This document shows positions 61,115 through 64,000 of a stretch of DNA of 64,000 bases, piece by piece; position 1 is the stretch's first letter; each line of letters opens with the position of its first letter. The position numbers and the translations under genes are program-made. The notes under the pieces were generated by a model that saw only the letters and a program-made list of their open reading frames with translations, had not been told where the DNA came from and did not search any database. Source of the DNA: Ectobius pallidus (Eukaryota > Arthropoda > Insecta > Blattodea > Ectobiidae); NCBI GenBank assembly GCA_964059195.1, contig CAXKWD010000005.1, positions 147,775,265 through 147,839,264 of the forward strand. The letters run 5' to 3'.

Positions 61115-62083
61115 TACAATGCCTATGGTGATTACCCCAAACTAAAATGTTCGAAGGAAACAAAAACTCCATTCCGACACACAACAATGACATTTAATAA
61201 ACTTCAATTGTGTATCCATATACGTTCGCCGGCACTTTTCATTGCTCATTTCAATATTATTATGTCAAGAATACACAGTGACAGCAATGAAGGTCACTGA
61301 TGTTGTATGTTAGCATCCATGGCAACGTAATTTGTTTGTCGACCGTAACCGCTAACAGACATGCGTCAAGTAGGCCTAACAACCATTTTCAAATCGATTA
61401 AGACTGGACTGCAATATGTTCATTGCTTTCAAATGCAAGCACAAAATACAAATAAATAAAATCATTATTTGGCTAAATTACTATTATTTCTAACTTCGTA
61501 CTATAGACAGGAGGGTTCAACAATCAGAGTTACAGTTCGCATAAGCATCTCAAATAAGGCCTAGTTTTTCTATCAATTTATTACGAATAACATTCCTCTA
61601 TTATATTTTTAAATTAGCTAAATCGTTTTAATTATATTTTATAAAAACTTTGCTTTTATTAATTTATAACGGTATTCATTTAAAAGTGAATCCTCATTAC
61701 TGGTCCACATAAAAAATGCGCGAAGCATAGCCAATCAACATCTAGGAACAATTTTTAGGCATCCAATCACGACGTTGGTCATAATCGCACAACCTACATT
61801 CCACTCGGAAATATAGTACCTTACACGTGCATACATAATTGGTTGTGCAGTGAAACAAGCTAGCAATTTTAGCAAGTACTTAAGTTAGAGATTTAATTTA
61901 TTTATAATTATACGTTTCTTATAAGAAATACTGATGATTTAAAACTTTAGTGTTTGCTTGGCGTATTAGTACACCGATTGTTACAATTCGCAATTCAAAA
62001 TTAGTTGTTGCAGAAAGCGGTCGCAGAAGAACTCTCAGTTTGTTGGTATAATTTAATATTCCACAGCAAATAGCTGATTCAAA
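61115..62083. promoter_or_regulatory. shared upstream region of REJ receptor and beta-tubulin (head to head)
   Basis: About 970 bp between two divergent start codons. Visible elements: CCAAT at 61731 and 61762 on the plus strand, the same box reversed (ATTGG) at 61838, a CACGTG E-box at 61824-61829, and a TATA-like tatttataa stretch near 61899. CpG-containing words are commoner here than in the introns. A bidirectional promoter is inferred from layout; neither transcription start is visible directly. Confidence 0.5.
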
Positions 62084-62140
62084 ATGCGAGAAATTGTCCA
62101 CATTCAAGCCGGCCAGTGTGGAAACCAAATTGGAGCTAAG
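62084..62140 (+). CDS. betaTub: beta-tubulin exon 1
   Basis: 57 nt encoding MREIVHIQAGQCGNQIGAK, the near-invariant N terminus of beta-tubulin, including the MREI autoregulatory tetrapeptide and the first GTP-contacting loop (AGQCGNQ). The ATG has a favourable context (caaaATG). Ends at a consensus gtatgt donor in phase 0. Beta-tubulin pairs with alpha-tubulin in microtubules. Which paralogue this is cannot be decided from two exons. Confidence 0.97.
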
Positions 62141-62401
62141 GTATGTACATCATTTTAGTACAATTCACATTAAGTTTCATGTGTATAACGAATGAAATTA
62201 TGGATTCAATTTTGGAAAAAAATGTCGTATAATTCACATTGCAGTTAGGTAAAATGTAGACGCTTAATCCCGCTATGGGGAGAGCCTATGCTGTAAACTA
62301 GCTCTCTAAATGCTTTTAATCCAAAGTTATTATCAATTTTATGTTATGAACTAATAATAAAAACTGGTAGGGGAATGGATTTCAATAAGCCTAGTGTTTA
62401 A

Positions 62402-64000
<1,599 letters not shown>

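Overview
The window is animal nuclear DNA, AT-rich and intron-heavy, and very probably from an insect. Protein-coding sequence is a small fraction. It consists of one very long split gene on the minus strand and the first two coding exons of a beta-tubulin gene on the plus strand at the right edge. The rest is intron and intergenic sequence filled with transposon and SINE debris. Large introns, many young TIR elements and tRNA-derived SINEs, and a dispersed TAGGCCTA motif suggest a large-genome hemimetabolous insect such as a cockroach relative; that placement is inference only.

Main gene (minus strand, about 61.1 kb down to 3.3 kb). I joined 31 coding exons by GT/AG borders and reading phase. 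Every junction keeps frame, giving 1,715 codons plus 2 nt, with the 3' end not found. From the N terminus the protein reads: a hydrophobic leader; Cys/Gly-rich CGxC repeats; IPT/TIG-like Ig folds; a long REJ (receptor for egg jelly, polycystin-1 family) region; a GAIN-like stalk containing an RQRR basic site; a GPS motif with its cysteines and tryptophans but without the HL-T/S cleavage residues; a Thr/Pro mucin-like stalk; a SEA-like module carrying GSIIV, the usual SEA self-cleavage motif; one transmembrane helix; and a basic cytoplasmic tail. It lacks the multi-pass channel part of polycystin-1, so it looks like a single-pass REJ receptor or adhesion protein.

Right edge (62.08 kb on). Beta-tubulin exons 1 and 2 are unmistakable and the gene runs off the window. 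The two genes are head to head, about 970 bp apart, with CCAAT boxes, an E-box and a TATA-like stretch between them.

Introns. From left to right: a hAT element inserted inside a SINE (0.4-2.2 kb); hAT-type MITEs with 8-bp target duplications (8.5 and 46.5 kb) and a diverged relative without one (3.5 kb); non-LTR retrotransposon RT remnants (4.1 and 26.6 kb); a pogo/Tigger-like element (10.5 kb); a mariner-like MITE (12.0 kb); Helitron-like copies (14.5, 29.3 and 46.9 kb); a TIR element nested in another (19.9-21.3 kb); three copies of one TIR family (2.6, 22.5 and 35.5 kb); a piggyBac-like element with a transposase N-terminus (32.6 kb); a 2.36-kb TIR element with a helix-turn-helix transposase fragment (37.5 kb); a 2-kb TIR element (42.2 kb); and a disrupted tandem repeat (57.2-58.2 kb). 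Four long, nearly perfect, mutually unrelated palindromes lie between 24.8 and 35.4 kb.

I did not find a new multi-gene system. The most interesting points are the receptor's architecture, where GPS cleavage appears lost while SEA and furin-type sites are present; the palindrome cluster; the nested insertions with readable empty sites; and the shared promoter with beta-tubulin.
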